From the NCBI GenBank assembly GCA_039188975.1, contig JBCCYT010000223.1, forward strand, positions 1-6,096: a stretch of 6,096 bases of DNA, in the 5' to 3' direction. Origin of the DNA: UBA11606 sp039188975 (lineage in GTDB: Bacteria; Actinomycetota; Acidimicrobiia; Acidimicrobiales; Aldehydirespiratoraceae). Positions 4,699-6,096 of the stretch are shown piece after piece; the stretch's first letter is position 1, and each line of letters starts with the position of its first letter. Made by a program: the position numbers and the translations under genes. The notes beneath the pieces are model-generated. The model was not told where the DNA came from. It did no database searches and saw only the letters and a list, made by a program, of their open reading frames with translations.

Positions 4699-5514
4699 AT
4701 GAACGTGGCCGTGCCGGTTGATCAGGCGTACGGGCAGCGCAGGGATCTCATCGCCGCTCAGGCGGCCGGTTCGGCAGCGGATCCGGCGACGATCCAGTAC
4801 CTCGACTCCGAGAACGCGACATGGCGGTTCGCTCGGGAGGCGTTGCTCGATCGGTGGCGGGGCGTTGCTGCTCCGGAGATCTTGGCCGCCGACGCCCGCC
4901 TCGAATTGCCGGCCGATCGGGTGCCGCAACTGCAGGATGTTTCGGCCCGCCTCGCCCCTCGCACCGGGTATCGATTCCGGGCCGTGCCCGGGCTCGTGCC
5001 GGTCGACGAGTTCTTCGGGGCGCTGGCCAACGGGGTGTTCTTGTCGACCCAGTACGTGCGCCATCACGACTCGCCGCTGTACACCCCTGAGCCTGACATT
5101 CTCCATGAGGTGCTCGGCCATGCGACGTGCCTCGCCGACCCGCATCTGGCTGCGCTGCACCGGGCGGCGGGCGCAGCGATGATCCGAGTCGAAACCGAAC
5201 GCAGCCGACAGTTCCTTGCTGACGTATTCTGGTTCTCTGCCGAGTTTGGCGTGCTGGATGCCGGTGACGGGAACGGCCCGTTGGCGTACGGCGCTGGTCT
5301 GCTGTCGTCGGTCGGCGAGCTCGATCGTTTCCGCGATCACGCCGTCGTTCGGCCGATCGACATCGCGGCGATGGGCACGCTCGAGTACGACATCGATGAC
5401 TATCAGCCGGTGCTGTTTGCAGCCCGCTCGATGAAGGAGGTCACCGATGTGATCGGCGAGTTCTTCGCCACCGCGACCGACGACGAGATCGCACGGCTCC
5501 TCGCGGCTGCGTAG
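4699..5514 (+). CDS. phhA: Phenylalanine 4-monooxygenase (biopterin-dependent aromatic amino acid hydroxylase)
   Basis: This 271-residue protein has the length of single-domain bacterial phenylalanine hydroxylases and no N-terminal ACT domain. The enzyme converts L-phenylalanine to L-tyrosine in the cytosol using O2, non-haem Fe(II) and a tetrahydropterin. The iron ligands are visible: H136 and H141 in PEPDILHEVLGH (130-141) and E182 in FWFSAEFGVL (177-186). Other family blocks are TGYRFRAVPGLVPVDEFFGALANGVFLSTQYVR (89-121), the YGAGLLSSVGEL segment (197-208) and the DYQPVLFAA block (234-242). The N-terminal TWRFAREALLDRW (41-53) fits the family's W-R-..R start of the catalytic fold. ATG 4699 is the only reasonable start; no Shine-Dalgarno sequence is seen. 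It is divergent from an Lrp/AsnC gene that probably regulates it. No pterin-4a-carbinolamine dehydratase (phhB) gene is adjacent in this window, so cofactor recycling must be encoded elsewhere. Confidence 0.93.
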   Translation: MNVAVPVDQAYGQRRDLIAAQAAGSAADPATIQYLDSENATWRFAREALLDRWRGVAAPEILAADARLELPADRVPQLQDVSARLAPRTGYRFRAVPGLVPVDEFFGALANGVFLSTQYVRHHDSPLYTPEPDILHEVLGHATCLADPHLAALHRAAGAAMIRVETERSRQFLADVFWFSAEFGVLDAGDGNGPLAYGAGLLSSVGELDRFRDHAVVRPIDIAAMGTLEYDIDDYQPVLFAARSMKEVTDVIGEFFATATDDEIARLLAAA

Positions 5515-5522
5515 CCCGCTCG

Positions 5523-5546
5523 CTCAACCGGGTACTGCCGGTTGAG
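5523..5546. terminator. Bidirectional terminator-like hairpin between convergent genes
   Basis: CTCAACCGG (5523-5531) pairs perfectly with CCGGTTGAG (5538-5546) across the six-base loop GTACTG. It begins nine bases after the phhA stop and lies 31 bases beyond the stop of the facing gene, as expected for a terminator shared by both. There is no T-run on either side. Confidence 0.55.
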
Positions 5547-5576
5547 GCCTCGCCGGTTGGGGCGGCGTGGTCGGCG

Positions 5577-6096
5577 TCAGTCGATGACGGCTTGGAGTTC
5601 GCGGACGGTGAATTCGACGGGGGTGGTTTGGGAGATGTCGCCGAAGAAGGCGGGGCCGATCGAGCCGCCGGGGTTGTTGGGGTCGGCGTAGGTCCAGAAG
5701 AGGTCCCAGGTGACGGTGACGGAGCCTTGGAAGGGTTCGCCGTCTTCGTTGGTGGTGTAGACGTAGCCGCATTCGGTGGTTTGAGTTTCGGGTCCGGCGG
5801 GATCCCAGAGGGTGGTGGCGTCGTTGGTGCAGGTGACGGTGTCGCCGTTGCCGAGGTCCCACTCTGCGTCTCGGAATTGGGGGGTGATGGTGGCCCAGAT
5901 GGGGCCGGCGGCGGCGTTGGCGGGAGCGAAGTCGAGTTGGCTGGTGACCGCGAGCCAGGTGCGTACGCCGACGACTTGCTCGGTGGCCGGTGACGTTTCG
6001 AAGGCGGGGAGGGTGAAGTTGATGCTGGCTGCGGCGTATTCGGCAACGTCGTACTCGTTCACAACGGTGCCACCCGGCAGGCCTGGGTCGCAGCAG
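5577..6096 (-). CDS. Secreted/extracellular hypothetical protein, C-terminal part (5' end beyond the window)
   Basis: The frame is open to the window edge and gives 172 residues ending TGA. The visible start of the fragment is CCDPGLPGGTVVNEYDVAEYA. The composition is that of an exported beta-rich domain: many T, V, P, G and aromatic residues, few lysines, and a beta-strand rhythm. The WDLGNG motif (in AEWDLGNGDTVTC) resembles the WDFGDG signature of PKD-like domains. A second cysteine in TTECGYVYT could pair with the one in DTVTC. The end (SVTVTWDLFWTY ... PVEFTVRELQAVID) matches my memory of a family of actinobacterial secreted proteins of unknown function. Any signal peptide or further repeats would be upstream of the window. 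A GTG at 6062 within the frame is not believed to be the start, because the coding pattern continues past it. Cell-surface or exported location is inference. Confidence 0.7.
   Translation of the reverse strand, partial: CCDPGLPGGTVVNEYDVAEYAAASINFTLPAFETSPATEQVVGVRTWLAVTSQLDFAPANAAAGPIWATITPQFRDAEWDLGNGDTVTCTNDATTLWDPAGPETQTTECGYVYTTNEDGEPFQGSVTVTWDLFWTYADPNNPGGSIGPAFFGDISQTTPVEFTVRELQAVID

Noticed and set aside
5592..5993. A glycine/valine-rich plus-strand open frame
   Set aside because: It is the antisense of the secreted protein. Its composition (GGVVGVGVG, EEGGADR) mirrors the reverse complement of that gene's codons, and it has no ribosome binding site.
1..6096. A defence system, CRISPR array, prophage or integron
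   Set aside because: No spaced direct repeats of CRISPR type, no nuclease, helicase, integrase or phage structural motifs, and no tRNA attachment site were seen. The only tandem repeat is inside the coiled-coil gene.

Overview
This window looks like a chromosomal segment from a GC-rich actinobacterium. Codon third positions are strongly G/C, GTG starts are frequent, and ribosome binding sites are weak or absent at several genes. The gene types are a KduD-like SDR, an AGPS-like FAD oxidase, an AAAH-type phenylalanine hydroxylase beside an Lrp/AsnC regulator, and a secreted protein with a WDLGNG motif. They would suit a free-living aerobe such as an Acidimicrobiia (Ilumatobacter-like) species. 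That placement is a judgement from protein style, not a search result.

Layout. Positions 2-250 (+) hold the C-terminal part of an ArsR-type winged-helix regulator. It converges on an unrecognised small membrane protein (342-1022, -). A divergent intergenic region (1023-1146) then leads to two co-directional oxidoreductase genes: a KduD-like short-chain dehydrogenase (1147-1944) and an FAD-binding oxidase related to alkyl-DHAP synthase (2022-3488). The 77-bp gap between these two holds the most striking non-coding structure in the window, a perfect 45-nt palindrome (1946-1990). The FAD oxidase converges on a small tail-anchored coiled-coil protein (3540-4055, -) whose gene contains 21-bp in-phase tandem repeats. 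Upstream of that on the same strand is an Lrp/AsnC regulator (4149-4625, -), divergent from phenylalanine 4-monooxygenase (4699-5514, +). The window ends inside a secreted or extracellular protein (5577-6096, -) that converges on the hydroxylase gene.

How the genes work together. Two functional units are visible. One is the SDR/FAD-oxidase pair, probably a catabolic or lipid-related oxidoreductase pair of unknown substrate. The other is the Lrp-type regulator with phenylalanine hydroxylase. Their shared 73-bp control region has an inverted repeat overlapping a good -10 box, which suggests an amino-acid-responsive, autoregulated phenylalanine-to-tyrosine switch. No tRNA, rRNA, CRISPR array, transposase gene or phage gene was seen. 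The window is mostly ordinary chromosome; the palindrome and the Lrp/phhA control region are the parts most worth a second look.
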